64,000 nt of DNA from contig NZ_CP062983.1 in assembly GCF_015500095.1 (NCBI RefSeq), positions 1-64,000 on the forward strand, in the 5' to 3' direction. This document shows positions 34,079-43,708 of this stretch, in pieces; the first letter of the stretch is position 1, and each line of letters starts with the position of its first letter. The notes under the pieces are model-generated. The model did no database searches, was not told the DNA's origin, and saw only the letters and a program-made list of their open reading frames with translations. The DNA comes from Phototrophicus methaneseepsis (GTDB lineage Bacteria > Chloroflexota > Anaerolineae > Aggregatilineales > Phototrophicaceae). The translations under genes and the position numbers were made by a program.

Positions 34079-36145
34079 ATGAAAAGGTCTATCAGAATGT
34101 CGCGTTTATTTGCGCTTATGAGTGTTTTGCTACTTGGGGTTATCTTCGTGCCAGCCCTGGCCCAGGATGCAACCCCGGACCCACGTTACGTGGGCGAAGT
34201 CCCTGCCCCGGCCTTCCCAGATGACGTGGCATGGATCAATGTCGATGCGCCCCTGACCATTGATGGGCTACATGGCAAAATTATCCTGTTCGACTTCTGG
34301 ACGTATGGCTGCATCAACTGTATTCATATGATCCCTGTGCTGGAGCAAATCGAAGAGAAATACAGCGAAGAAGTGATTATCATCGGCGTGCACAGCGCGA
34401 AGTTTGAGAACGAAGGCGAGACGGATAATCTACGCCAGATTGTGCAGCGCTATAATTTGCATCACCCCGTCATTAATGATGATCAATTTGAAGTTTGGCG
34501 CAGTTATGGGGCCAACGCGTGGCCGACCTTCGTCATTGTCGACCCACGCGGCAATGTCGTCGCACGGCAGGCGGGCGAAGTCCCTTTTGAGGCCTTCGAC
34601 CAGTATATCAGCACAATGATCGACTATTATGACGGCCTGGGCACAGATGAAATTGACCGGACGCCGTTGGAATTGGCGTTGGAAGGGGCCAGTGACCCCG
34701 GTACAGCCTTACGTTTCCCTGGTAAAGTGCTGGCAGATACAGAAAATAACCGCCTCTTCATTGCAGATAGCAACCATCATCGCATCGTCGTCGCAGACCT
34801 GCAAAGCTACGAGGTGCTGAGCGTCATCGGCAGTGGGCAGCGCGGCTATCAGGATGGTGAAACCAGCACAGCACAATTTAATCAGCCACAGGGCATGGCC
34901 TATTACGATGGTACGCTCTTCGTCGCTGATGTGAACAATCACGTCATCCGTGCGGTAAACCTCAATGACGGGACTGTCCGGACGCTTGCAGGCGATGGCA
35001 CCATGGGCCGCACCATTGCCGCCTTCGATACGGTCTATAATGACCCGCTTGAAGTCGCTATTCGCAGTCCGTGGGATGTCGCCATCAGCCCGGATGGCGA
35101 TACACTCTACATCGCTATGGCTGGCACGCATCAGCTCTGGAAGATGAGCCTCTCCGGCAACACCTTACAGGCCCTCGTCGGCAGCGGGCGAGAAGGTCAG
35201 GTCAGCGCCGCCCTATCAACCAGCGAACTCGCCCAACCGAGCGGCCTATTCCTTGTCGATGATCTGCTCTATTTTGCAGATAGCGAGAGCAGCACAATCC
35301 GCGCAGCCGACCTTGTTGACGATAGTGTGCGCGTCATTGCAGGCACGACCGATAACAACTTGTTCGACTTTGGGGATGTCGATGGCGAACCAGGCATCAG
35401 CCGTTTACAGCATGCCCTGGGCGTCACGGGCACAGATGATGGCGCTGAAATCTATATTGCGGATACCTACAACAGCAAAATCAAGCTCTATGACCCCGCA
35501 GCCGATACGACCATGACGCTACTTGGGCAATCTGGCAACGGCGGCTATCGTGATGGCGGCCCGGATGTAGCCCAATTCGATGAACCGGGCGGCCTCGATT
35601 ACGCCGATGGCAAACTGTACGTTGCAGATACCAATAACCATGCGATCCGCGTAGTTGACCTGGAAACAGAGACGGTCAGCACTGTGACCTTCCCCAATCC
35701 AGAAGCGCTCATCATCGAAAGCAATGAAGTTACCGTCGTGGGTGGTAATGCCGCCGCGGGGGATGTGGTGCAGTTAGAGCCTCAGAGCGTCGCAGCGGGT
35801 GAAGGCGAGCTTGTGCTCAACTTGACGCTGCCAGAAGGCTATAAGATCAACGAGCTAACGTACAGCGCCCTAGAGCTCGCCAGCGACAGCGACGCCGTCC
35901 AATTCGGGCAGGATGAAACCGGCATTGAAGAGACGACCGTCACTGTACCCGTCACCTATACCGATGGCGAAGCCATAGTCTCTCTAGAGATGAACCTCTT
36001 CTATTGTGAGCAGGATAATGAAACCGTCTGCTTGATCGAACGAGCGGCGTTCGAACTGCCTGTAAGCGTGACGGACGAAGGCGACAGCACCCTCACGATT
36101 GATCGCACAGTCACACTGCCGGAGAATCTCGGCGGCGATTTGTAG
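34079..36145 (+). CDS. Exported thioredoxin-like/NHL-repeat protein (NHLRC2-like)
   Basis: About 688 residues. A signal peptide (SRLFALMSVLLLGVIFVPALAQD) leads to a thioredoxin-like domain with the redox motif TYGCINCIHM (C-x-x-C) and the cis-Pro region AWPTFV. Next is a long series of NHL propeller strands, each with a pattern such as L-F-I-A-D-S-N-H-H-R-I and L-Y-V-A-D-T-N-N-H-A-I-R-V, then a C-terminal immunoglobulin-like part. Start could be 34079 (MKRSIRM) or 34097 (MSRL), which has AAAAGG ahead. The mammalian NHLRC2 shares the C-x-N-C motif. A disulfide or scaffold role in the envelope is inferred. Confidence 0.85.
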   Translation: MKRSIRMSRLFALMSVLLLGVIFVPALAQDATPDPRYVGEVPAPAFPDDVAWINVDAPLTIDGLHGKIILFDFWTYGCINCIHMIPVLEQIEEKYSEEVIIIGVHSAKFENEGETDNLRQIVQRYNLHHPVINDDQFEVWRSYGANAWPTFVIVDPRGNVVARQAGEVPFEAFDQYISTMIDYYDGLGTDEIDRTPLELALEGASDPGTALRFPGKVLADTENNRLFIADSNHHRIVVADLQSYEVLSVIGSGQRGYQDGETSTAQFNQPQGMAYYDGTLFVADVNNHVIRAVNLNDGTVRTLAGDGTMGRTIAAFDTVYNDPLEVAIRSPWDVAISPDGDTLYIAMAGTHQLWKMSLSGNTLQALVGSGREGQVSAALSTSELAQPSGLFLVDDLLYFADSESSTIRAADLVDDSVRVIAGTTDNNLFDFGDVDGEPGISRLQHALGVTGTDDGAEIYIADTYNSKIKLYDPAADTTMTLLGQSGNGGYRDGGPDVAQFDEPGGLDYADGKLYVADTNNHAIRVVDLETETVSTVTFPNPEALIIESNEVTVVGGNAAAGDVVQLEPQSVAAGEGELVLNLTLPEGYKINELTYSALELASDSDAVQFGQDETGIEETTVTVPVTYTDGEAIVSLEMNLFYCEQDNETVCLIERAAFELPVSVTDEGDSTLTIDRTVTLPENLGGDL

Positions 36146-36174
36146 GCAGCATCAGGTCTAAAAAGTATTGTCGA

Positions 36175-36205
36175 AGTCCCCTCCCGGTATGAGAGGGGAC
36201 TTTTT
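36175..36205 (+). terminator. Intrinsic terminator after the NHL gene
   Basis: AGTCCCCTC, loop, GAGGGGACT, five T. Confidence 0.88.
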
Positions 36206-36215
36206 CTACAGGATT

Positions 36216-37550
36216 CTATTCTTGCGCCAACACAATGCGGTAGCTTAAATCAGGTTCACCATACGTCACAGCGTTGACGATAATGCGATATGTACCCGCT
36301 TCAGGTAATTCCAGCATGGTATTCACACTCAAGACATTCAAGCCCCCCATGCGCATCACATCATCACTAGGCCCGATGACATCCACGCCAAGGCCGGAAG
36401 GGCCGCCCGTATGCAGGACGTCTAACGTGATGATCTCGCCAGACTGCCCCTCATAGAGATACGTCACCGGACCAGATGCCGCTGTCACGTCGCCATCAAG
36501 CGCGATATCGGGCACCAGAGAACGTAAACTCACCGGGCGGAGCGTGACTGTACCTTCCGCAGGGACATCCAGGCCGCTGTAATCATAATAAAAGGCCAAC
36601 ACATAATATGTGCCATCTTGCGGGGCGACGAACGGCTCAATGCGGGCATTCCCATCTGGCCCACTACCCTGGTCACCCGCTAAGGTCGATTCATACAGAG
36701 GGCGCTGCGCATCGAAGGCCATCACACGCAGTTCTCGCCCACCTGTCGCAGGCAGCGAAGAAGCAATTTCCCAGGCTTTACCCCCCGCGCTCTCAAAAGC
36801 GAGGATCGTCGGCTGCAAACCCATTTCAATCGAGACAGGGGTTTCCGGCGCCAATATCAATGGTTCGATTTCTCGGTATGTCAGTTCATAGTCCATGCCC
36901 TGAGGGGGTGCTTCTACGATGAAGGTGTATTTACCACCCCAATGTAACTGGGCCAGATAGGCACCGGGATCACGATATAAACCTGCTGAATCGAAGATTT
37001 GACCATCCGGCTGAATCACGGTGATGCCGCATTCTTCACAACTGAGGCCATAACTGACGAGCTGGCCCTCGGCCACTTCAGCAACATACACACCCAGTTC
37101 ATTGCCTGTATCGAGATGGCGCGTCAGCACTTCATCCGTGATGAGGCCCCGAATAGACGCAACTTGCACAAGGATCGTCATCTCGCCGCCTGTGTCCACC
37201 CATTCCTGACGGCCCGCCCGGATCAATACATCTCCAAAATAGTTGCGTGGCAAAGAGAAGCTGCGACCATCCAGGTTATAAGAACGGCCTATTTCCGCGC
37301 CTTCGGCATCATAAACTATAAATTCCACAGCTATGTCACTGTCTGCGGGGAGCAAACTGATAATCAGTGCTGCTTCTGGCGGGCTGAACTTGAACAGCGT
37401 CAGATCATCGAAGGCGGCCCCTTCTTGCACTGAAAATGTATAAGGTTGACCGATTTCCAGCGTGATAGGCATATCCTGCGCCACCACACCCACACGGATT
37501 AGGACGCTTGTGAGCAAGAAAAAACAAAGGCAGATCACCACTCGGCGCAT
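36216..37550 (-). CDS. Exported PPC-like repeat protein
   Basis: About 444 residues. The start at 37550 has a good GGAGG and yields a signal peptide (RRVVICLCFFLLTSVLI). Three or four beta-sandwich parts follow, each showing the PPC-like pattern (FSVQEGAAFDDLTLFKFSPPEA, GVYVAEVAEGQLVSYGLS, DGTYYVLAFYYDYSG, EAGTYRIIVNAVTYG). The domain is related to that of the lipoprotein at 9844. Two Cys (SCEECG) may bond. No anchor or catalytic residue was seen, so it is a candidate surface-binding protein. It is convergent with the NHL gene. Confidence 0.7.
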   Translation of the reverse strand: MRRVVICLCFFLLTSVLIRVGVVAQDMPITLEIGQPYTFSVQEGAAFDDLTLFKFSPPEAALIISLLPADSDIAVEFIVYDAEGAEIGRSYNLDGRSFSLPRNYFGDVLIRAGRQEWVDTGGEMTILVQVASIRGLITDEVLTRHLDTGNELGVYVAEVAEGQLVSYGLSCEECGITVIQPDGQIFDSAGLYRDPGAYLAQLHWGGKYTFIVEAPPQGMDYELTYREIEPLILAPETPVSIEMGLQPTILAFESAGGKAWEIASSLPATGGRELRVMAFDAQRPLYESTLAGDQGSGPDGNARIEPFVAPQDGTYYVLAFYYDYSGLDVPAEGTVTLRPVSLRSLVPDIALDGDVTAASGPVTYLYEGQSGEIITLDVLHTGGPSGLGVDVIGPSDDVMRMGGLNVLSVNTMLELPEAGTYRIIVNAVTYGEPDLSYRIVLAQE

Positions 37551-37683
37551 AAGGCCTCCATCCTGTTCATCGTGAGCCAATTCATACGAAACCCATTCAT
37601 GATGATGTTGATGTCACCCGCTTATGACCCTATCAACTCATTAACCATATCACGAACAGCGGTGGCAAATATGCATTAAATGC

Positions 37684-37707
37684 AAAAGACCGCCTTTTGG
37701 GCGGCCC
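37684..37707 (-). terminator. Intrinsic terminator after glnA
   Basis: Minus strand: GGGCGGCC-type stem (GGCCGCC, loop CAAAA, GGCGGTC) followed by TTTTG. Confidence 0.82.
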
Positions 37708-37777
37708 TTTGCACACAACATATAGGAGGAGGAACGTCTGAGAATGCGATTTTGGGTGCTAAGAAAATCCAGGTACT

Positions 37778-39223
37778 TTAGAAGTCAAAGTACATATTGA
37801 ATTCGTATGGGTGCGGGCGCATCGCGACCTGATCGGCCTCTTGTGTCTGCTTGTAGTCGATGTACATTTCCAGATATTCTTTTGTGAAGACGCCACCTTC
37901 CAGCAAGAAGTCATGATCTTCTGCCAGAGCTTGCAGAGCGCCACCGAGGGTCGGCGGGGTGGTGGGTGTTTCCACATCTTCTGATTCGTACAGATCGATT
38001 TCGAATGGGTTGCCCGGGTCAATCTGGTTCTTGATACCGTCAATGCCTGCCATGAGCAGCGCCGGCAACGCCAGGTAGGGGTTCGCTGTGGGATCCGGGA
38101 AGCGTGTCTCGACGCGCTTGGCCTTGGGGCTGCTGCTGTACATCGGGATACGGATAGCAGCGGAACGATTACGTGCGCTGTAAACGAGGTTCACAGGGGC
38201 TTCATAACCGGGGACCAGACGACGGTAGCTGTTGGTGGTCGGGTTGGTGAGCGCCAGCAATGCCTGAGCATGCTTGAGGACACCACCGATGTACCACAGG
38301 GCCATATCGCTCAGGCCAGCATACTTATCGCCACCGAAGAGCGGCTTGCCGTCTTTCCAGATGGACTGGTGCACATGCATACCGGAGCCGTTATCGCCGA
38401 ACAGCGGCTTGGGCATGAAGGTAGCAATCAGGCCATACTTGGCAGCTACGTTCTTGACGATGTATTTGTAATCGAGGACTTTATCGCACATACGCAGCAA
38501 ACTATCGAAGCGCATGTCAATTTCTGCCTGACCTGCACCACCCACTTCGTGGTGATGAACTTCGATATCGATACCAGCGCCCATCAGGGTCTGGACCATA
38601 TCGGAACGCACGTCCTGGGTCTTATCCAGTGGCGGCAGCGGGAAGTAACCTTCCTTGACGCGGTTCAGGTAGTTCATTGCCGGGTCTTTACTGGCCGTGT
38701 TCCAGGATGCTTCGTGGCTGTCAACTTCGTAGTAGCTCTTGTTCGGACCCGTTTCGTAAGAAACGTTAGTGAAGAGGAAAAATTCCGCTTCTGGGCCGAA
38801 GTAAGCGACATCACCGATGCCTGTAGAAAGCAAGTATTCTTCTGCACGGCGTGCAATACCGCGAGGATCATTAGCGTAAGGTTCGCGCGAGATCGGATCG
38901 GACACGTCGCATTTAATCGCCAGGGTCGGCAGGGAGAAGAAAGGATCGACGATCGCTGTGCTCAGGTCTGGGAAGAGGATCATGTCGGAAACGTTGATCG
39001 TCTGGAAACCGCGCACGCTGGAACCATCAAAACCAAAGCCTTCTTCGAAGCTATCCGCATCAACCATTGAAAGAGGCATGCTAAAGTGTTGGACAATACC
39101 GCGAATGTCTGTAAAACGCAGGTCTAGTTCAACAAGGCCTTGTTCTTTGGCGAAAGCGAGTAATGCTTCGGGGGATTCTTTTGCGGAATCGACTATGGTG
39201 TGTGCGCCCGCTGTGTTCTTCAT
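37778..39223 (-). CDS. glnA: Glutamine synthetase, type I
   Basis: A 481-residue GSI. It catalyses ATP-dependent glutamate plus ammonia to glutamine. Landmarks are the substrate loop FGFDGSSVRGF, the metal/glutamate-binding GPEAEFFLF, HHHEVGGAGQAEID, GSGMHVHQSIW, the ATP-binding PTTNSYRRLVPG and FPDPTANPYLALPALLMAG. The motif IDLYESED carries a Tyr in the place of the adenylylated residue of GSI-beta enzymes, so covalent control is possible. The gene stands alone with a GGAG before the ATG and no glnB or nitrogen-regulator gene beside it. The C-terminus ends in YEFNMYFDF. Confidence 0.96.
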   Translation of the reverse strand: MKNTAGAHTIVDSAKESPEALLAFAKEQGLVELDLRFTDIRGIVQHFSMPLSMVDADSFEEGFGFDGSSVRGFQTINVSDMILFPDLSTAIVDPFFSLPTLAIKCDVSDPISREPYANDPRGIARRAEEYLLSTGIGDVAYFGPEAEFFLFTNVSYETGPNKSYYEVDSHEASWNTASKDPAMNYLNRVKEGYFPLPPLDKTQDVRSDMVQTLMGAGIDIEVHHHEVGGAGQAEIDMRFDSLLRMCDKVLDYKYIVKNVAAKYGLIATFMPKPLFGDNGSGMHVHQSIWKDGKPLFGGDKYAGLSDMALWYIGGVLKHAQALLALTNPTTNSYRRLVPGYEAPVNLVYSARNRSAAIRIPMYSSSPKAKRVETRFPDPTANPYLALPALLMAGIDGIKNQIDPGNPFEIDLYESEDVETPTTPPTLGGALQALAEDHDFLLEGGVFTKEYLEMYIDYKQTQEADQVAMRPHPYEFNMYFDF

Positions 39224-39633
39224 ATGGGGACTCCATCCAATTTGGTGATATTGGCTAAATAGGATGCATTAGGTGGGCATTATAAACCAGAGATAGGGGC
39301 ACTTTCTCCGACTATTTCCACAAAATACTGAAATTCTTTTTAGCGACTTTTACCAAATGACCTCTCATAATCCATTTATATTTGACTTGTGCCAATTTGC
39401 ACATGCAATGTATACAGTAGAAAATGCTCGCAGATGTGCTGGCGGCGCCCCTTTTAGTATCCAAGCGCTGCGAGTACGCGCCACATCATGGAAACACGCC
39501 CAGATACAATAAATCCTATAAAAGAACGCCGCGCCTGATTGTCAGCCACAGGGCCATGCGATACACTGAAATGTGCGAGATCGTTTTGAAAGAAGCCTTT
39601 GTCAGAAAGGCCTTTGCCAGAGTGGAGCATGCG
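39224..39633. other. 410-bp divergent region between glnA and the DUF3298/LysM gene
   Basis: Carries the promoters of both genes. The only clear sequence sign is a dyad TGTGC-N6-GCACA at 39388-39403. An open frame upstream of 39634 lacks a ribosome binding site. Confidence 0.5.
39388..39403. promoter_or_regulatory. TGTGC-N6-GCACA dyad
   Basis: A 16-bp palindrome in the glnA/LysM divergent region; may be bound by a dimeric regulator. Arms resemble those of CRP-like sites only in part. Confidence 0.4.
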
Positions 39634-40611
39634 ATGAAGCGCATAGGGGTTATGGCTTTAGTGAGCTTATTGTGGGTCGTCGGCACAGGGGCCGCAGCAG
39701 CCCAACAAGGAGAAATCTGTGCCGATGTCGGCGGGGTTTACCAGGACGACGTGTGCATTTACTCGTCGGACCCCACTGTGAGCCTGAGCTACCCTGTCGA
39801 AGCGGTCGAACTGGGCGGGCCAGCCCAGGCCTATACCGATGCGCTGCAACAAGCCATCGAAGATTACAGAGCTGCTTCTGCTGAATTGGGCTATGATGCC
39901 ACCCCCATCAACTGGTCGCTTGAAAACGGCTATGAGATCATCACCTACAATGATCACATTGTGACGGTGGTCTTCTCCTTCTGGATGTATACAGGCGGGG
40001 CTAATGGCAGCATCACCTACGATACCGTCACAGCAGCGACTGACGGCAGCGGCACAGTCTACAACCTGGGCGATATCGTCACAACATCACCACAAGCGCT
40101 AGGCCTGTTGGCGGATGTGGTACGCGTCGCTGTCGCGGAAGAATTGACGCGCATCACGGGCGAGGCCTATACTGCTGATGATGTCGCGGAGAGCCTGCCA
40201 GCCACTATTGAGAGCTTCCAGCATATCGCCCTGACACCCACCGTCGCCCATTTCTATTATGGACGGGGCGAAGTCGCAGGCGGGGCCGTAGGCCCGGTAG
40301 AAGTCAGCGTACGACTCAGCGATTTATCCGCCATTTTAAAGTCACCGTTCACAGTGCAGAACGTCTCCCCAGCGGGAACACCCACCACGAATCAGGCTGC
40401 AAACCCCACACCCGTCAATACGTGGACAGGTGAAACACGCCAGGTGACCGTTTTACAGGGCGACCACCTCGCCAAGCTCATCCGCCGCGAATATGGCATC
40501 ACGGACTACAGCCAGATTCAGATTATCATCAACGACATTATCGGCCTGAATGGGCTTGCGAATGCCAATGTCATCTATCCAGGCCAATTACTCACGGTTC
40601 CTGTGCGCTAA
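39634..40611 (+). CDS. Exported DUF3298-like protein with C-terminal LysM
   Basis: About 325 residues. The start at 39634 has GGAG 6 bases upstream and gives a signal peptide (KRIGVMALVSLLWVVGTGAAAAQQ). Next is a domain resembling the DUF3298/RsiV type: VSLSYPVEAVELGG, an FSFWMYTGGANG loop, DIVTTSPQAL and a final HFYYGRGEVAGGAVGPVEVSV. A Thr/Pro stalk leads to a LysM domain (VLQGDHLAKLIRREYGITDY to PGQLLTVPVR) for peptidoglycan or chitin binding. It probably sits in the cell wall. Function unknown. Confidence 0.82.
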   Translation: MKRIGVMALVSLLWVVGTGAAAAQQGEICADVGGVYQDDVCIYSSDPTVSLSYPVEAVELGGPAQAYTDALQQAIEDYRAASAELGYDATPINWSLENGYEIITYNDHIVTVVFSFWMYTGGANGSITYDTVTAATDGSGTVYNLGDIVTTSPQALGLLADVVRVAVAEELTRITGEAYTADDVAESLPATIESFQHIALTPTVAHFYYGRGEVAGGAVGPVEVSVRLSDLSAILKSPFTVQNVSPAGTPTTNQAANPTPVNTWTGETRQVTVLQGDHLAKLIRREYGITDYSQIQIIINDIIGLNGLANANVIYPGQLLTVPVR

Positions 40612-40674
40612 GCACTTAAGCCAGGTGACCCCATCCTCAAAATCGCGCCATTGAGGATGAAGCTAGGCAAGCTG

Positions 40675-40854
40675 ATGACAGAACCCGCCCCCACACCCCG
40701 GCACCGTTCGCTTTCCTTATATGGAGACGGCTATGAAGGTATTTATCGCTGGCTGTGGCGGCTGGCCGCGGGTTGCGTGGCGCTGCTTGTGTTGGGCTGC
40801 GTCGGCTACAGCCTCATGATCTTGCTACAAACCCTCTTAAGCAGCGGCATCTGA
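40675..40854 (+). CDS. Small one-helix membrane protein, coupled to next gene
   Basis: 59 residues (start at ATG 40675; an upstream TTG is possible). A basic N-terminal part (PAPTPRHRSLS) is followed by one hydrophobic helix (about 35-53, RLAAGCVALLVLGCVGYSL). Its TGA overlaps the ATG of the next gene (TGATG at 40852-40856), a strong sign of translational coupling. Probably a subunit of the same membrane complex. No family recognised. Confidence 0.65.
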   Translation: MTEPAPTPRHRSLSLYGDGYEGIYRWLWRLAAGCVALLVLGCVGYSLMILLQTLLSSGI

Positions 40855-41942
40855 TGACCACCACGCAAAAACGCGCCATCTATGGCCTGTTCACCCTCTC
40901 GCTGCTGCTGGCTCTCCTTGCTGCCGCCCTTGATCTCGTCGCTGCGACGCGCTATCTACCCGCCTCGCATCTCCCTATGGATGCCTTAACAACCTTACAG
41001 AGTATCGCTCATGGGCTGCGAGAAGTGACCCTGTTTATGGGCTTTCTGGCTGGGGGCGTGCATATCGTCATCCAGAATGACCCCCGACAAGCAGACATGC
41101 CTTTAATCAGGCGGCTCTCCCTCCAGATGCAGAAGGATAAGATGCTGCAAATCTGGGCTTTGGGGCTGCTCATCGTGGTAGTGAGCACGCTAGCTATGCT
41201 CATCATGCCGCCCGCAGCGCAGGCCATGCTGCAGACGCTGCGATTGTACGTGGGCTATCTGTTGGCAGGGCTAGCTATCGCTTTCTGGCTGATGACGCGC
41301 TTCAGCAATGTGGTCTATGCCTGGGCGCTGCGCGGCCTGCGCAGCACGGCTGTGATGCTTTCCGCGGCAGGGCTGCTGCTGAGTATCGCCCCAATGCAGC
41401 CACTCAACATCCTGCTCATTATCGGGGTACCGCTGGCTTATATGATCTTCGCCGCACATAGCTACCGGGCACTCAGCGACCCCAACCCGGCTAAGACGCT
41501 CGCTGCACACTGGTTGGCGCTGGGTGTGCTGCTGCTGGGTATAGGCGCAGTGCTGGCAACGATGCTCTCGCTATCGAGTGTGCAGCCTTACCTCACCGGG
41601 ACACCCTGGCGCGATTTACAATACGAGATGATGACAATGGGCCTGCTAGCCTGGGTGCTGAGCTTGCTCAACCAGGGCGTTGCAGAATTACGAGCACATA
41701 ACCGACGGGTGACAGGGTTCATCCCCTTGTGGATGCTGAGTGCAAGTATATTCGGCGGGGGCTTTGTGCTGGCACTCATCAGTGTGGTGATGTCTTATGG
41801 ACTGTATGTCTTTGGCTTCTCCGCTGCTGAAATACAACCCACTCTCGTCCCCCTTTACCTCTTATGGGTAGGGAGTAAGCTCGTCATCACCCTGGGCCTC
41901 AGCATCTACAGCCTGCAATTTTATGCTCGGCGGCTGCAATAA
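40854..41942 (+). CDS. Multi-pass membrane protein of unknown function
   Basis: 362 residues with about ten membrane helices. The start at 40854 (MTTTQKRAIYGLFT) is set by the TGATG overlap with the small membrane protein. A few His (e.g. AHGLREVTL, GGVHIVI, AAHWLALGVL) lie in helices, but there is no recognisable heme or transport motif. Nothing in the surroundings suggests a pathway. The fixed pairing with the one-helix gene suggests a two-component membrane complex. It could be a distant member of a transporter or oxidase group. Confidence 0.6.
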   Translation: MTTTQKRAIYGLFTLSLLLALLAAALDLVAATRYLPASHLPMDALTTLQSIAHGLREVTLFMGFLAGGVHIVIQNDPRQADMPLIRRLSLQMQKDKMLQIWALGLLIVVVSTLAMLIMPPAAQAMLQTLRLYVGYLLAGLAIAFWLMTRFSNVVYAWALRGLRSTAVMLSAAGLLLSIAPMQPLNILLIIGVPLAYMIFAAHSYRALSDPNPAKTLAAHWLALGVLLLGIGAVLATMLSLSSVQPYLTGTPWRDLQYEMMTMGLLAWVLSLLNQGVAELRAHNRRVTGFIPLWMLSASIFGGGFVLALISVVMSYGLYVFGFSAAEIQPTLVPLYLLWVGSKLVITLGLSIYSLQFYARRLQ

Positions 41943-42002
41943 AAACCAGCAATCTAAAGAAACACACACGCGACTACTACTAGAAAGTTCGCCAAGAACT
42001 GT

Positions 42003-42019
42003 TACACTTAGCAAGTGTA
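42003..42019. promoter_or_regulatory. TACACTT-AGC-AAGTGTA dyad
   Basis: A perfect 7-bp dyad with 3-bp centre, ending 24 bp before the GTG of the YWTD gene. It could be an operator. Confidence 0.45.
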
Positions 42020-42043
42020 TTACTCTATTTTCGGAGCAGCCTG

Positions 42044-43603
42044 GTGAAACAAATCTTTATCCTCGTTTTGTTGTTTTTTAGTGTGTTACCCTTATCAGCG
42101 CAAGATACAACACCGACCGCCCCTACTCCTACGCAAGAAGAAATTGAACAGATGGAGGCCGAAGGGATCGATTACACGGATCATCCCATACTGACGACAG
42201 CGCAGTTAGAAGGGCTGCAAGCCATCACACCACAGGCTGCCCCAACCAGCACGAGCCTGTATTGGACCGACCAGCTTACGGATAGTGTGGGTACAGTCTC
42301 ACTGGATGGCAGTACATTGGACATACTCGTCTCAGGCAGTGGCGGCACACCGCCAGACAATGCACGCAGTGTTGCGATTGATCCTGCTGGCGATGCAAAC
42401 GGCCCGAAAGTCTACTGGTCTTCTAGCAACAGCACACCCAGTGGCATTTTTCGTATGAACCTGGATGGCACGAATGTGGAACATATTATTGATCTGTCCT
42501 CACCATGGGCGATAGCTATCGACCCCGTGAATGACTTGCTCTATGTCAGCGACATCAACAACAATGCGCTTTACCGGGCCGATCTTTATGGCACTGCGAT
42601 AGGCAGCGGTGGCAGTATTAACACCAGCCTGCAACAAATCCACACAGGTACAAACGCCGATTTTATTGAGCATATCGAGCTTGATGTACCGAACAATACG
42701 ATTTACTGGGCCAGTTTTGCCGGCGATGACAATCTATTCAGTGCATCTTTAGCAGCAACGCCTCTGACAGGCATTACGACGCTCTGTACAGCCGTGAGTG
42801 CACCTCGCTACTTCTACCGAGACGTAACGCACGATACCATTTTCATCAGCAATGCCGACGGGTTATACCGCACAGATGATATTAACTGTACAGGGAATAC
42901 AACCACGACAATCATCAACGGTGTGAGCGGGCGAGGTATCGCTGTTGACCAATTGACAGGCGTTGGCTATATGCTTGAATCGACAAATGATGCACTCTGG
43001 TCATTTGATCCCGCTGGCGTAAACCCAACATCGATCTTACGGACGGACGCCACTACCTGGGACACGCCTATTGGCTTGGCCGTTCTCTATACGGATACGG
43101 CACCCGCCGTGACGAATGCCGCACCCATGGATGGCGCCAGCGGCGTCCCGCTAGAGGCTGCGATTACGCTCACGTTTGATGAATCCGTCGCGTTGCAGGC
43201 CGCAAGCGTGACACTGGAATGCCCGGTTGGTGCCAATGTGAGCTTCAGCATCAGCCCATTGACTGCCTCAGAAACGTTCACACTCACGCCGGATGCCGTA
43301 TTGCCAGATGCGACGACATGTACCCTGACAATCCCGGCTGCGAGCGTCACAGATACAGATAACTACGATACACCCAACACTTTGGCCGCTGATTTTGTCA
43401 TGAGCTTTACGACGTTGGCCCTACCGACACCAACGGTGCAGCCTACAGTACAACCAACATCTGTGCCGGGGCCAGCCGCAACGGCTCAGCCGGAAGTAAC
43501 AGCCGTCCCCTTAGAAGACCTGGGCGTTACGGAATTACCTTCCACAGGTGAGAGGCCGCTGTGGGCGCAGTGGTTGCGCGCGCTGCTGGGCTTATTGGAC
43601 TAG
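42044..43603 (+). CDS. Exported YWTD-type beta-propeller protein with C-terminal LPSTG
   Basis: 519 residues. GTG start with GGAG at good spacing. A signal peptide (QIFILVLLFFSVLPLSAQD) is followed by a Pro/Thr stalk. Propeller strands carry L-Y-W-T-D, K-V-Y-W-S-S, L-Y-V-S-D and I-Y-W-A-S patterns, as in LDL-receptor propellers. Next is a Big_5-like Ig domain (APMDGASGVPLEAAITLTFDE). The end has a T-P stalk and LPSTGE, the sortase motif, but only about 17 residues follow, with no full hydrophobic stretch or basic tail. A sortase gene is not seen. Surface role likely. Confidence 0.8.
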   Translation: MKQIFILVLLFFSVLPLSAQDTTPTAPTPTQEEIEQMEAEGIDYTDHPILTTAQLEGLQAITPQAAPTSTSLYWTDQLTDSVGTVSLDGSTLDILVSGSGGTPPDNARSVAIDPAGDANGPKVYWSSSNSTPSGIFRMNLDGTNVEHIIDLSSPWAIAIDPVNDLLYVSDINNNALYRADLYGTAIGSGGSINTSLQQIHTGTNADFIEHIELDVPNNTIYWASFAGDDNLFSASLAATPLTGITTLCTAVSAPRYFYRDVTHDTIFISNADGLYRTDDINCTGNTTTTIINGVSGRGIAVDQLTGVGYMLESTNDALWSFDPAGVNPTSILRTDATTWDTPIGLAVLYTDTAPAVTNAAPMDGASGVPLEAAITLTFDESVALQAASVTLECPVGANVSFSISPLTASETFTLTPDAVLPDATTCTLTIPAASVTDTDNYDTPNTLAADFVMSFTTLALPTPTVQPTVQPTSVPGPAATAQPEVTAVPLEDLGVTELPSTGERPLWAQWLRALLGLLD

Positions 43604-43638
43604 CTGAGCAAGTCGCCATAAAATAAAAGCCATAAAAC

Positions 43639-43677
43639 AAAAGAGGGCTTCCTCATATGAGGCAAGCCCTCTTTTTT
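43639..43677. terminator. Bidirectional intrinsic terminator
   Basis: AAGAGGGCTT and AAGCCCTCTT frame an inner CCTCATATGAGG palindrome, with T tracts on both strands. It lies between convergent genes. Confidence 0.88.
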
Positions 43678-43708
43678 GTCGCCAGATTTGTTCTCCGACG
43701 AGAAAGAA

